The notes under the pieces: generated by a model
The model's database searches: none
What the model was told of the DNA's origin: nothing
Seen by the model: only the letters and a program-made list of their open reading frames with translations
Shown here: one piece after another, positions 23,008 through 33,483 of the stretch
Layout: each line of letters begins with the position of its first letter
Position numbering within the stretch: position 1 is the stretch's first letter
From: Polydactylus sextarius
Taxonomy: Eukaryota > Chordata > Actinopteri > Polynemidae
Direction of reading: 5' to 3'
Length of the DNA: 64,000 nt
Assembly (NCBI GenBank): GCA_016801845.1
Contig: CM028924.1
Span: 9,514,501-9,578,500, forward strand
Translations under genes and position numbers: made by a program

Positions 23008-23248
23008 GTGGACACAGTCACACATGTAGCTAGCCCAGTTCTGTCAGCAGAAATGGGTTGTTGTGTGTTCTCAAACTTATGGCTCCAACACCCGAAGTTT
23101 AAAAACTGGATTGCACCTAACCCGAAGTCCAACACAAACGCATATTGCAAATTTTGTGCTAAAAACATGGACACTTCCAGCACGGGGGAGGCAGCAGTGG
23201 TGAGCCATCTCCAAAGCAAGAAATACTCAAGTCTGGCTGGTGGTGCAC
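23008..23248 (+). pseudogene. BED-type zinc-finger ORF fragment, disrupted
   Basis: The plus frame from 23008 reads, from about residue 28, HPKFKNWIAPNPKSNTNAYC, then KFCAKNMD, then a GEAAVVSHLQSKKY end. An aromatic/Trp start, then CxxC, then His about 20 residues later followed by KSKKH is the layout of BED-like fingers at the N-terminus of hAT-type transposases and domesticated relatives. Here the last zinc ligand position (SKKH) is Tyr, so the finger is probably dead. The frame is cut at 23249 by the insertion of a hAT MITE. Removing the insertion and one target copy would leave only about six more codons before a stop. It is therefore a remnant, probably of an old transposase gene. Confidence 0.5.
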
Positions 23249-23704
23249 TAGTGATGTGTCGTTCATGAAAGAGTCGGCTCTAAGAGCCGATTCTTTGTCG
23301 CGAACAAGACGAGCCGACTCCCGTCGGGGAGCAGCTCTTCGACTGACAGCCGTTCCTGCTCAGCTCTGCTAATAATCCAGGTAGGGGTGGAACTTTATTT
23401 TGACGGGCACACCATGCAGCCAATCACATGTGAGGACAGACTAGGATCATACCCTTATGTGAAAGAAGGAAGAGGTCAGATGGTCCAAAGACAGCAAATG
23501 TAGTGGTCCAGGTACTAAAATGTTAAACAATAGTAACAAAAGTATTATTTTTTTTTAAACTAAAATGCATTAAAACTCTTTATAATTGCTAAATTTGGCT
23601 AAAATAGAAGGCTCGCAGTGATACTAAATGAAGAGCTGTTTGGGAGCTGAGCAAAAAGAGCCAGATCTTTGAAAAGAGCCGGACTTCCCATCACTATAGT
23701 GCAC
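23241..23704 (-). mobile_element. hAT-type non-autonomous element inserted in BED-like fragment
   Basis: The element spans 23249-23696 (448 bp). The outer ends are TAGTGATGTGTCGTTC on the left and, inverted, TAGTGATGGGAAGTCC on the right. Both continue into a GGCTCTTTT/AGAGCCG-rich subterminal region. Flanks TGGTGCAC (23241-23248) and TAGTGCAC (23697-23704) form an 8-bp target duplication with one mismatch. The TAGTGATGGGAAGTTCGGCTC-type end is a recurrent non-autonomous hAT type in fish. Orientation was chosen by that end. It has no transposase. Confidence 0.85.
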
Positions 23705-24436
23705 TGAGACCAACGGCAGAATGAATTATGCATTTATTCATTCATACTTTTACTAAAATTAACTTGTCTACTAAACACAACAGGTAGAATCTCAACCGAG
23801 GCAGCAAGTATAAAAGTACATAAAAACAAGGTCCTGGGGAAAACAATATTGGTTTGGAAACAGTCTGGAATTTGTATTTGGAAAAAGAGTAATCCCCCTG
23901 ACAAAGTTTAGAAGTTGCATGGTACAAGGCAAGAGGAAGTTAGGCTTTTGCGACTTGGCATTTCAGGAAAGCACAAATTTGCAGCTACTTGCATCATGTA
24001 ATCAAACTGTATGACGACTATGACTCAAGGAAGCTAATATGTTTAAAGTTAATCATTTAAGCTCCACAACGTTGGTATCATTTATCCTGTACTCGGCGCA
24101 GCCACTGACTGTTGGTTACTTCCCTCATTTCTTTCTGCACAAGACACCACTTGTGTTTCCTGTTGATACCAAGGTTAACCAGCCTATTCAGGCCTGCATT
24201 ACACCTGATATCACCTCCCACTCTGGAAATGCTTCACTGGTTGCAGAACAGGTGTGTGTGTGAATGTGTGTGTGAATATCTTGGGAGGAAACTCGCTAAA
24301 AAAGATCAATTTCCCTCCCATTCTGTAAAGGGCATAGAAGGTGAGTATTGCTCTTCCCTGGTTTGTTCGCTGCTCTTGGTTTCCCCCAGAGGAAGCAGTT
24401 AAGAGATGAGCTGCTGAAAATCCCAGTCAATAACAA

Positions 24437-24490
24437 CCCCCCCCCCCCCCCCCCCACCCCCACCCTCACCCGCCTTCCCCCCAGTCCCAT
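24437..24490. repeat. Poly-C and C-rich tract
   Basis: Nineteen consecutive C are followed by C-runs broken by single A or T. The minus strand has four or more G-runs and could fold into a quadruplex. Confidence 0.85.
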
Positions 24491-24649
24491 CCCCACCTCA
24501 CTCCAAACCTCCTGAGCTGGAAACTTCAGGGAGAAGATGAGACGCCTGTGAACGCAGCTCAGGGTGCAACACTTTAAAAACTATACACTCGATAATAACA
24601 AGAGAAGCAGCAGAGCGAGTAGCGTCTCCCATCATCTGTGGCCTATGAC

Positions 24650-24669
24650 CACACACACACACACACACA
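24650..24669. repeat. CA microsatellite
   Basis: About ten CA units followed by a short TATA stretch. Confidence 0.85.
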
Positions 24670-24990
24670 TATATGCACACGTACCCTGTGGGAGGCTGCA
24701 GTCCATTTATGAAGTAATAAAAACAAGGCTGCCCAGCGGTCAATTTATGCAAACAAGGAACACTGTATCGACAGAAATAAACACAAGCCAATGAAACTGC
24801 TGAGCACCAGCCAAATACTTCAAATATGCCTCAGTGTGTGTGAATGTGTTTGTGTGTGTTTTGACCCCGGCTGCTGCTGTCACTGCAGTTTCAATGTGCA
24901 ATTACCTGCTAAGATGTTTCTTTGGCCAGTTATGAAAAAAAACCTTGATGGTAAAATCTCACTCCAGCCATGTAAAGATGTAGCCTATCA

Positions 24991-25046
24991 GTGTGTGCGT
25001 GTGTGTGTCTGTTTACCTCTGTGCGTGTGCGTGTGTGTGTGTGTGT
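24991..25046. repeat. Compound TG microsatellite
   Basis: Two TG runs (24991-25008 and 25021-25046) are separated by a pyrimidine-rich spacer. Confidence 0.85.
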
Positions 25047-25180
25047 AGACAAAATTGATGTTTCTCCAGGGAATAGCAATTTCTCCTAGTCTCTGGCGAA
25101 GTTGGGAGACGGCCAGCTGTGATTGGTTTTTTTTCCCTCCGCATCCCTTCATCATAATAACAACTTGATTCTGGCATCTC

Positions 25181-25207
25181 ACACACACATACACACACAC
25201 ACACACA
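25181..25207. repeat. CA microsatellite
   Basis: CA repeat with one T interruption. Confidence 0.85.
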
Positions 25208-25558
25208 TTTTCTCTATATCACAAAGTCCAGTGTTATCACTCTTTAAATACACACCCCACCTTTACGTTTTGCTTTTTCTCTATGCCTTATTTTGTCATT
25301 TTAATTCCCTCTCCCCGTCTTCATCTCCACTCCCCTTCATCATCTGTCCTCCTCCACCTCCTTCCTCTCCTACCTCAGGTCCTCTGCCTCCTGCTGATCC
25401 ACTGGGTAAACATGCACATTATGAACATGTTGGTTCAGATCAGATTTCCACTTCATATAATATTTTAAAAAAAAAAAAGCATTTGTCAAATCACACTTCC
25501 TTCTCTGCTGTTTCCTCTCACCTTACATGCATTGCTAATCTCAAACCAGATTTAAAGT

Positions 25559-26557
25559 TACGAGGGTCGTTCAAAAAGTTCTAAGCTTCACCCAGAAGGA
25601 GTTGGAGGAACAAGACAGTTTGTCACCCTTTTTCAATATAGTCCCCCTTGACATCAATGCACTTGGTCTAACGATGCTCAAGCATTGCAATCCCCTCACA
25701 AAAGAAGGTGGAATCCTGGTCCTCCAAAAAATTCTCCACAGCACGTATGACCTCATCATTGTTTCCAAAAATGGCGACCACGCAGGTGGGATTTGAGTTT
25801 AGGAAACAAGAAGAAGTCGGGTGAATAAGGGGGATGGGGTAGCAATTCAACGTCTGGCTGCTTTAGCTACTGCAACCTGAGCAGCGTGATCCCAAGATTC
25901 TTCTTGAGTCACTAATATGCAGTGGAAATTCTCAGGGTCAGCCTGGAAGCGAGTCAGAAGTGTTCTGGAAATGTCAACCCTCTCCAGCTTCTGTTCTGGC
26001 ATCAGCATTCTCGGGACTCATCTTGTAGACAGCTTGCTCATCCCCCAGATCTCAGTTAAAACAGTGTGGTCTGAACCACAACTGATGCCTATAGACTTGG
26101 TTATCTGCTGGACAGTAAGACGTCTGTCATCTAAAACCAAGCGGTGAATGGCATCAACTTTTTCATCAGTGGTTGAGGTTTTTGGACGACCTGACCGAGG
26201 GTCATCTTCTGTGGTGTCCCTGCCCCACTTAAATTCTGCAGCCCACTTCTTCACAGTTAAATAGGACGGGGAGTCCTCAGCAAGTATTGTACCATGTTCT
26301 CATGAATATCTTTGGGTGTCTTACTTTTTTTTTTGCAGATATTTTATGACTGCTCGGGCCTCTGTTTTGTCCATTTTTGGATTTTTCGCACAGCTCTCAC
26401 CTTTGCCTCACTTGCACAGAAATTAAGACAGAAATCTGAATTCATTTTTCTATCTTTATAAGAAGTGGTAGCGTGTTGCAAAAACAAAATTGCTATGCTT
26501 CAGCTATGACTGTTTTTTTCTGGGTGAGGCTTAGAACTTTTTCGAACAACCTTCATA
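25559..26557 (-). mobile_element. Internally deleted mariner transposon
   Basis: The element spans 25561-26555 (995 bp) and is flanked by TA on both sides (25559-25560 and 26556-26557), the mariner/Tc1 target duplication. The left end, CGAGGGTCGTTCAAAAAGTT, matches the inverted right end, TGAAGGTTGTTCGAAAAAGT. Both continue through CTAAGC(T/C)TCACCCAGAA, giving inverted ends of about 36 bp. The coding strand is minus. At 995 bp it is clearly shorter than the roughly 1.3 kb of full mariners, which agrees with the deletion seen in its ORF. Confidence 0.95.
25623..26374 (-). pseudogene. Mariner transposase pseudogene
   Basis: The frame starts at an ATG on the minus strand (26372-26374; MDKTEARAVIKYLQKK) and ends at TGA (25623-25625) after GDYIEKG. 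Recognisable blocks, in order, are the helix-turn-helix region (VKKWAAEFKWGRD, DDPRSGRP, LVLDDRRLTVQQI), TQEESWDH, AAQVAVAKAA, HPPYSPD-FFLFPKLKSHLR, and VENFLEDQDSTFF. Mariner transposases have a D,D34D catalytic triad. Here the first Asp block (usually DETW) reads EESW. The stretch up to and including the second Asp is deleted, joining TQEESWDH directly to the AAQVA block. The third block has lost the residues between SPD and FFLF. At least two frameshifts (after KYLQKK and before the AEDSPSY block) and internal stops are also present. It cannot encode an active enzyme. Confidence 0.93.
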
Positions 26558-27892
26558 TTTATTTAAGGGATGATTGTTGTATTAAAGATTGATTGTACAG
26601 TTAAAATGTTTACAGGCCAGATGGCCCAGGAGAGTGTTTTCCATCCATCTCAACAGAAACATGTCAAAGGTGTTTCTGGCATTTTCTTTTTTCTTTGCAC
26701 TGGTTCTATGTGGTCACTAGGGAAGAGTTTTATGAACAATAATCTAATAAGTGATTGTGGTTTTACAGTCTCTCCTGAAGGACAATCAGACAGGAAATAT
26801 GATTGCTGTGCAAGTAATAGAGCTGATAATCACAGTGTTCCCAGAGTGTCCCATTACATGTTCTCTACGTTTTATATCAACTGTCATAATTGAACATTAT
26901 AGTGAAGTCTTGTCCTGTTATCTGACACCTTTTCCCTCCAAACCATCACCAGAAGAACAGAAGATTGCAAGGTTTAAAGATGATTTTTTTTTTTTTTTTT
27001 AAAGAATGGATCATTTTCTGGTGCTATATTTTTTCTGGATTTCTGTTTAAATTTTAAAAAAATTAATCATCAGATGAGACCCCTCATGTTCTTCGTTGAA
27101 CAGTCACTCAATCAGTGATTGCTCCTCACATTCGTGCTGCCCTTTAATGGAAAAGTCATTAATTTGGATCAAGTCACAAGGTGAAGTGTTCCTGAGTTAG
27201 CTTTAGCATTAATGTCATCATGTCATGTCATCTCTGGCGTTTGCATATTTATGACTTTCTGTAAGCTTAATTAGCACGTATTAGCTCATAGGGCTAACCT
27301 TTGACGCATTGTCCAGTCTTTCTAGTTTAGTCTCACGTATTTAAGCTTGAGTTTAACAAACATAACCCTGGACCAGTGAGGTTAATGAACCAAATTTTGG
27401 GGTTTGGTGCTGTTGGGTTTTAATCTGTTGTATGTAAGTTTTTGCTGTTGCAATATAGGCACAATTAGCATTAGCAACTCATCAGGAGCTGTCTTTTGGA
27501 GCTGCTGGAAAGTCCCAGTGCAAACTCTTGTTTTGCTGCTACTGTCCATAACTTTCCAACAACTTCAGCAATGAATCTTGAAGAATCAGCTCTGCTCAGA
27601 GGACGGATTATAACCTCTTGTCTTGTAAATACAACAATGGCTGCAGCCCTTTGGCAATCTTTGGCGATCTTCACCACCAACTAAGGGTTTTAAATGATGC
27701 AAAATTAAATTGGTGGTGAATGAAATAAAGAATTTTTCCATCTCCTTTTCCTTTTTCTCTCTTGCCCTGGATACTTCTCTGACTAAAGACAAATATGAGT
27801 TTCATTACTGACTCAAAGGGGTAAATGAGGGTTAGAGGCTGCGTATGATGGAGATGCCTTCTGGAGCACAGCTGAACAGTAATCTGTGTGGC
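26558..27892. other. AT-rich spacer, no gene seen
   Basis: Contains a T17-18 run near 26983-27000 and AT-rich words with TTAATTAGC (27268 region). No gene or named repeat was seen. Confidence 0.5.
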
Positions 27893-27990
27893 AGATGCAC
27901 CAGAGAAGCACACAAGTCATAAAAAACAAGGCATCTGCCAGAGGCCTTGTACTGAATCATCGAAGTAAATGAGAAATTTATTAATAAATG
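27893..27990 (+). repeat. Dispersed repeat of unknown family, copy 1
   Basis: It shares AGATGCA..GAG.A.GCAC.CACAAG, TCATAAA, AGGCC.TGTACTGAATCATC and G.AGTAAAT with 29475-29565 in the same order and orientation. No target duplication or terminal structure was found. Confidence 0.6.
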
Positions 27991-29474
27991 AGAATTTCTG
28001 CTTGCTGCTGCAATCTGCTTGTATGAAGCCAAAAGAGATAAATGAATGACATCCAGCGCTTCCTTCAATGTGCCCTTGCAGAATTATTCCTTGTGGATTT
28101 AGCTGATGATGTCCTAATACTGAATGTCTTGTAATGAATGAACAAGTAGGTGTTTAAGTGTTTCACTCAAGGACGGCGACAGATGAGACTTTCCTAATCA
28201 GAAAACTGACAGCATCCATCCTTTGTTTGTTGCTGTTGTTTAATATCTTAAAATGACCTGTTTACAGAAAATCCCCAAAACCAAACTACAAATTCATCAA
28301 GTGCCAAAACGACTCACATGACTGCTCCAAATATGACTCACAGGGCTTCTCTCCATTTAATTAGCAACTGTGCAGATGCCATATGAATGTGCCTGTTGCC
28401 ATAGTAGCCTGTCAGCCAATCATTTGGTGAATCATTATGAATGCTGATTATGGTTTCAGCACGTTCTCCATTATCCCAGAACAAGTACAATCTGTAATTT
28501 AAGATGATTTAATCCAAGATTAACAAATCTTAAGAATGGAATGAATCATTTGGCAAAAGATCTTATTGGCCTGATTTGTATAGACCACATATGAAGGTCT
28601 GACTGCGGGGCTGTTGCTGTCTGATGAGGTGGTGAAAATTTAGTAGGTAACTCGTAAACTTGCAACAAACTTTGACTTGACAAACTTTCTATGAGCACTG
28701 TCATAACTCTAGTCAAGACTGAGGAAGACATTTTTGACCAAATTGGACTCTGTGGACTCTGGAGCCTACATAACTGGAGTTAACATGATTATGGTTGGTT
28801 TGTTGCAAGCCTGAGTTTAGTTCTTTAAAGCTGACTCCAAGTTTGAGTAATATAAATTGGTAAAAACTCCTGGTTATCCCTGAACATGGGTTGTGGTAGT
28901 GTAGTGAAATCACTTTGATAGAGTAAAAATGATAAAATATGTGTAGGAGTAGGATCACATTTTAATATTCAGGATAACATCATCCAAGATCAATGAATCC
29001 TAAATCTGTTAGCTATATTATATTATATTATATATTAAAATAAACAGGATCATTTTAGCTCATATCCTATGTGCACTATATAATTAGTGTGATGCCCTTA
29101 TGTCAGAGTAAAAGTAAAAGTAAAATGGTTGATTTGATTCAATTAACACTGTGTTTTAATTAAGCTTGACCGACCAAATGCGCCTGTTCTGAAAGTACTA
29201 GCATTCACTAGCATGTACTTTGACCAGCAAATATTGTTTAGCAATAGTTTCAAACTTTGAACAATGTGTAGTTTTTATGTCTTAATTTTCTATCAAATCC
29301 CATTTTTTTGTCTAAACAAGGCAAACCCTTCTTTTAGAGCTTAAGACGTCACAGGTTCAAACTCATGGCCGTCTCAGACTAGATTTGGGGCTTTCTTGAA
29401 CCAGCATTACATAAGGTTTGAAACAAGATGTTTTTTCTGAAAGACAGTTCATGTGTAACAGCTGACAAGAAAAT
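27991..29474. other. Spacer between the paired repeats
   Basis: No gene was seen. It includes the candidate conserved segment at 28330-28480 and a TATAT-rich run at 29013-29037. Confidence 0.5.
28330..28480. promoter_or_regulatory. Candidate conserved non-coding segment
   Basis: The stretch has evenly mixed composition with TTTAATTAGCAAC, GCCATATGAATG, AGCCAATCA and TGAATCATTATGAATGC words. These are dense homeodomain/POU/NF-Y-like sites of the kind found in conserved vertebrate enhancers. No coding frame or repeat similarity was seen. This is inference from texture only. Confidence 0.2.
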
Positions 29475-29565
29475 AGATGCAGAGCAGGCACTCACAAGTC
29501 ATAAAGACAGGTTATTCCCACAAAGGCCATGTACTGAATCATCGCAGTAAATCGTCAGGTTGTTA
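29475..29565 (+). repeat. Dispersed repeat of unknown family, copy 2
   Basis: Partner of 27893-27990 about 1.6 kb downstream, in the same orientation. The best shared word is TGTACTGAATCATCG followed by AGTAAAT. Confidence 0.6.
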
Positions 29566-31120
29566 ATGTGCCAAAAATGTGTGGGAGGCTCATTTTTGAA
29601 TTACAACGAGGCATGTGTAAATATTCTTTTAAAAATGAACAAAAAGATCAACCAGTTTACCCAAAGGTGTGAGAGGAAAAAAAAAAAACATACTCAAAGA
29701 CAAGGAGATGTCTATGTGTTTTTTTTAGTGTCGCTGCTGTTCTTGTCTCCAGAAATGTACGATGAGTGCAGCTGCAGCAGCAGACAAGCATTAGCATCAA
29801 GGATGAGTCTGCACCATTGTGAGGAAAGTAAATCAGCAGAATGTGAAAATTCTTCCCTGAAATCCAATTATTTTTGGGGGGGTTGTTTCATGTTCCTACT
29901 TCATGCTACCTGTGGCAAACTCCAGACTGATTACTGATGCTGCTCCCTGAGGCAGGAGGACAGAATCATTACAAATAATTCATTCGTTTATGTCATCAGT
30001 AAAACACACTGTGCAAAGACACAGTTCACTGTGTGGGTTGATTGTTCTGTCATGAAGAAAGAAAATAGGACACCCCCTTAGATAAACACAACCTGGCAGC
30101 TCCCAAAGTCTAGTCGTTTCTGTGCGTGTTGAAGAGAAAATCTACACCGATTTCTTTTTTTTTTTTTTTTTTTTTTACTGTGTTGAACAACGTGTTCATA
30201 AACAAACTATTTTCAGTCTCCACTCGGTGAATCATTTGTGAAGAAAGGTGAAAAACACCTTTGTTGGTGTAAAAAGTTGCTTTTCTCATCAAATCTGAGT
30301 CTGGAAACATCAAAAATCTTGACCTGATAACAACGGTGCAGTTGTTGCCAAGATTCACAGTGAGCTGCACCACAATACTGCGTTCACTGTTGAGTTCAGT
30401 TATACTGCAGCTTCAAAATATGACCCTAGAAATACAACTCAACTGCAATAATTCAGAAATAAGCTGATACTGAATCAATCCATAAACTGTTCAGAAGGAA
30501 GTATTTGGTCTTATAGAACAAGGTCCTTTTATATAGTCACAGCATCTTTGAACTTCTGTATCGTTACAAGACATGCGACAGCTGTGCCCTTTGCATACCC
30601 ATAATCCACCCTGAACCACCATCTGGTTAGAAATGTAGTGCTTCATCTATCCAAAAACTAAAACTAGCACCTTATGTTAGTACCAATCTAGTTTCAGCTA
30701 ATTAGTGTGTACATTCCTTATTTTTATGGTTTTAAAAGTCACGGTGACTTTGACCTTCGGGCACTGAAATGCAGTCTGTTCTACTTTGAGTTCTAGTAAT
30801 TGTTTGTACCAGATTTGATGAGATTCCTTGAAGGAACTATTGATGAATCCCGTTCATGAGTATTCAGTGGACTTATAGATGGACTGATTTAGCCAGAGAT
30901 TATAGAAGATATCTGGGCCATGTTGTGGAAAATACATAAATGATCAACTGAAAGAAACAAACCGAAACATGACAATCTAAAAAAAATTTATAATATGTAA
31001 CAATATAAAAAAAAATGAATAAATACTGTGAAAGGTGTTTAAATATAAAACATGATCATGCATCAATCATGAGCTGCTGCTGTGTCTTAGTTTACAGGAT
31101 AAAAACAGAAACTAAAAACC
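29566..31120. other. Spacer, no gene seen
   Basis: A 125-codon frame at 29560-29937 has no domain and includes a Lys run from poly-A. A T22 run lies at 30155-30176. Nothing else was recognised. Confidence 0.5.
30155..30176. repeat. Poly-T tract
   Basis: Twenty-two consecutive T. It could be the tail of a minus-strand retroelement, but no body was recognised. Confidence 0.85.
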
Positions 31121-31185
31121 TGCAACTCTATCCACATCATTTCCTGTTGTCTCTCCACCTTTCCTATCTAATAAAGGTATAAAAC
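31121..31185 (+). repeat. SINE 3' tail fragment, plus strand
   Basis: TGCAACTCTATCCACATCAT, then TTCCTGTTGTCTCTCC, then CTATCTAATAAAGGTATAAA matches the tail order of the SINE at 16617-16825 (which reads CTATCTAATAAAGGCAAA on its own strand). Only the 3' part is present. Confidence 0.55.
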
Positions 31186-32499
31186 AGTAGTTAAGTGCCT
31201 CCAAAATCAATAAATAATTCATAAATTGCCTATCTTTGGCCACAGTATCTCAACCATCTCAAATAGGCGGTGTTAAGTGGGCCCGTCTGCCCTGTCCTGG
31301 GTAGCTGTAGAAGGGCTCAGGGCATTGTGATGGACCTGAATGATGCAAGCAGGAAAGCTGCCAACACCACAACTAACTGTGTCTGACAAGCCATAAGCCT
31401 GCCATTATCAGACACAGTGCTGTCATAAAACCAGAGAGTTGGAAAAGATAGTGGTGGTGGTAGTTCCGTTGTTGACGGTGCGATGAGTAATAACAGTCAG
31501 GTCAGCAAACCATTAACTTTTGGAACTGTCTTGCATTTTTTCTTCTGTTAAAACTGTTCTCATGTTTAATTTGCAGCATTTCGGATGCCACGGGTGCACT
31601 ACATCAAATTTGATTTGTCTTTTGTTCCCATAAATTAAAAAAAAAAGGTTATAGTAGGATATTTAAAATGATTTATTGCAAGCCTCAAACAAAAGCATAT
31701 AATTACTCATTGGTAGTTTATTTGAATGGAATCAAAGCTGTAAAATAATAAACTCTGTTTTTGACAACACACATCAAGATATTAAAAATTAAGAAAAACA
31801 TGTTTTCGCATTTTGTGTCTTTCGGTGTCAAAATCGAACTGTTAAAACACAACTAACAGGTGGTGTGGCTGTTGTGGTGTCTACCAGCAGGACATCCTGC
31901 ACCATCAACACACTGTGTCATAGTTCATGTTCTCAGGCAGCAGAACAGAGGTGTTGTTTCACACCATCTGGCTCCCAGTCAGGAAGCAAACCGGTTGATT
32001 AAAGGACATAATTAACACCGAGCAGGACTGGTCGAGTCCCCCCCGGTGGGGATTAAAGGATGCACCTGGTCAATCATTCACCCACACACTGGGGAGATAC
32101 CTCGTACAGAACAGACCAAAGTGACAGGTAAAAGATTTAATTTCCTGTAAACTTGTGGACTGGATGAGTTGTGAGACTGCTGAGTAGTTTGAAGTTGGTA
32201 TAAGAAGATGACAATGCAGGAAAAGTGTTTAACAAATACATCACAGTTATAACCAATCACATCTCCCTTATCTTGATGACATGATTTAATCTAACTGACA
32301 GCAGGTAATCACACAACTACATTTGAACATAGATATGAAAAAAATCAGCAATTGTTCTCTGTTTAAAAAAAAAAGGTGCATGATGATTGTTGTTGACTTG
32401 CACATTGTTCAGGATGTGTTGAGCTTTGCTTGGCAGTAGACCTGTGACCCACATAGATTGGAGATTTGACATGGAAATTATTTCTGAATGGTCTTGTTT
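31186..32499. other. Spacer with a duplicated GATTAAAGGA motif
   Basis: No gene was seen. The 10-mer GATTAAAGGA occurs twice in direct orientation (31997-32006 and 32051-32060), 54 bp apart, within a more GC-balanced patch. It may be regulatory. Confidence 0.4.
31376..31418. repeat. 11-bp inverted repeat
   Basis: ACTGTGTCTGA (31376-31386) and TCAGACACAGT (31408-31418) are perfect complements around a 21-base loop. Confidence 0.85.
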
Positions 32500-33015
32500 C
32501 AACTTGAGAGCTGACTTGTAATATTTCTTGCTGTGAAACCTTGATTTGATGGGAACTACCTTCTTTGACTTGGTACTAAATTAGACTTGTTGGTCTTTGC
32601 TTTCTTGTATAGACTTGGTATTCTGCCCCCTTTTGAAAATTAACATGGGACTTTTTTTCAGATATAAATTGCATTTTGGGCTTGTTTTAGAACATGATTT
32701 AGGCTTGAGCTTAACTTGGAACTCAACATAGGACTTACTGCTTGATTTGAGATTTGATTTGAGGTCTGATGGACATGATATAGGAAATGATGTGGGACTG
32801 GTGACGCTTGAACTTGATGTTTGACTTGATTTGGGGCATGACTTCAGAAAAGACTGATTTTGGATTTAACTTGAAAGTTGTTGAGTTTGAGCTTGACTTG
32901 GACATTGGGCTTGATTTGACACTGAACACTGGCTTTGACTATGGACTTTGGCTTAAATTGGGGCCTGATGTGGAATTTGGTGAATTTGAGCTTGACTTGG
33001 GACATAATTTTTGGA
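32500..33015 (+). repeat. Degenerate GACTTG/GATTTG minisatellite
   Basis: Words of the form GACTTG, GCTTGA, TTGATTTG and GGACTTG recur every 10-30 bases through the block, far above chance. Typical pieces are GCTTGACTTGGACATTGGGC and ATGTTTGACTTGATTTGGGG. This looks like an old tandem array of a short unit, roughly a hexamer or dodecamer, worn by mutation. It creates spurious Leu/Asp/Phe-rich frames (for example 32808-33029). Confidence 0.6.
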
Positions 33016-33199
33016 ATTTGGAACTGTAAATTTCTCATGGCCTCATATACAACCTGTACATTTTCACCTCACACTCTGAACCTCCAATCTTACCTATGGC
33101 CTCATAGGTAGGACATCTTGGAAGGTAGATCTTCAAGTTGACTGTCCGATTCAGCCAATCTCCCTGGTATCCAGCAGACCGACTGACCACTGACCATCA

Positions 33200-33201
<2 letters not shown>

Positions 33202-33239
<38 letters not shown>
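33202..33239. repeat. TG microsatellite
   Basis: Nineteen uninterrupted TG units. Confidence 0.95.
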
Positions 33240-33241
<2 letters not shown>

Positions 33242-33462
33242 ATGCTTGTCTACAACATTACGACATCATACTTGATGGTAAATTGGTCCCATAATTACCA
33301 ATTTCACCATCTGTCTGGTTGGTGAGAGGATTCTGGGAAGGAAGGCAGAGTGACTGCCCTGTAGGTGTGTGTGTTGTGGTTTCAAATCAAGCACAGAAGG
33401 TCTTTACCAGAGGAAACCATGACGACATGGCTGTTACTCCCCATTCGTCACTCTTGGCTGCT

Positions 33463-33483
33463 GGTGTGTGTGTGTGTGTGTGT
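33463..33483. repeat. TG microsatellite (short)
   Basis: About ten TG units. Confidence 0.9.

Larger units (their letters stand above)
23705..25558. other. Microsatellite-rich spacer, no gene seen
   Basis: It holds a C19 run and C-rich tract (24437-24490), CA/TG microsatellites (24650-24669, 24991-25046, 25181-25207) and a poly-A at 25467-25478. The 153-codon frame at 25123-25584 is His/Thr- and Pro/Ser-rich from these repeats and is not a gene. Confidence 0.6.

Noticed and set aside
25123..25584. 153-codon plus frame before the mariner
   Set aside because: Built from CA repeat (His/Thr) and pyrimidine-rich (Pro/Ser) DNA. It runs into the mariner end.
29560..29937. 125-codon frame
   Set aside because: Includes a poly-Lys stretch from poly-A and no domain. 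A transcript with this frame has no supporting splice or promoter signal.
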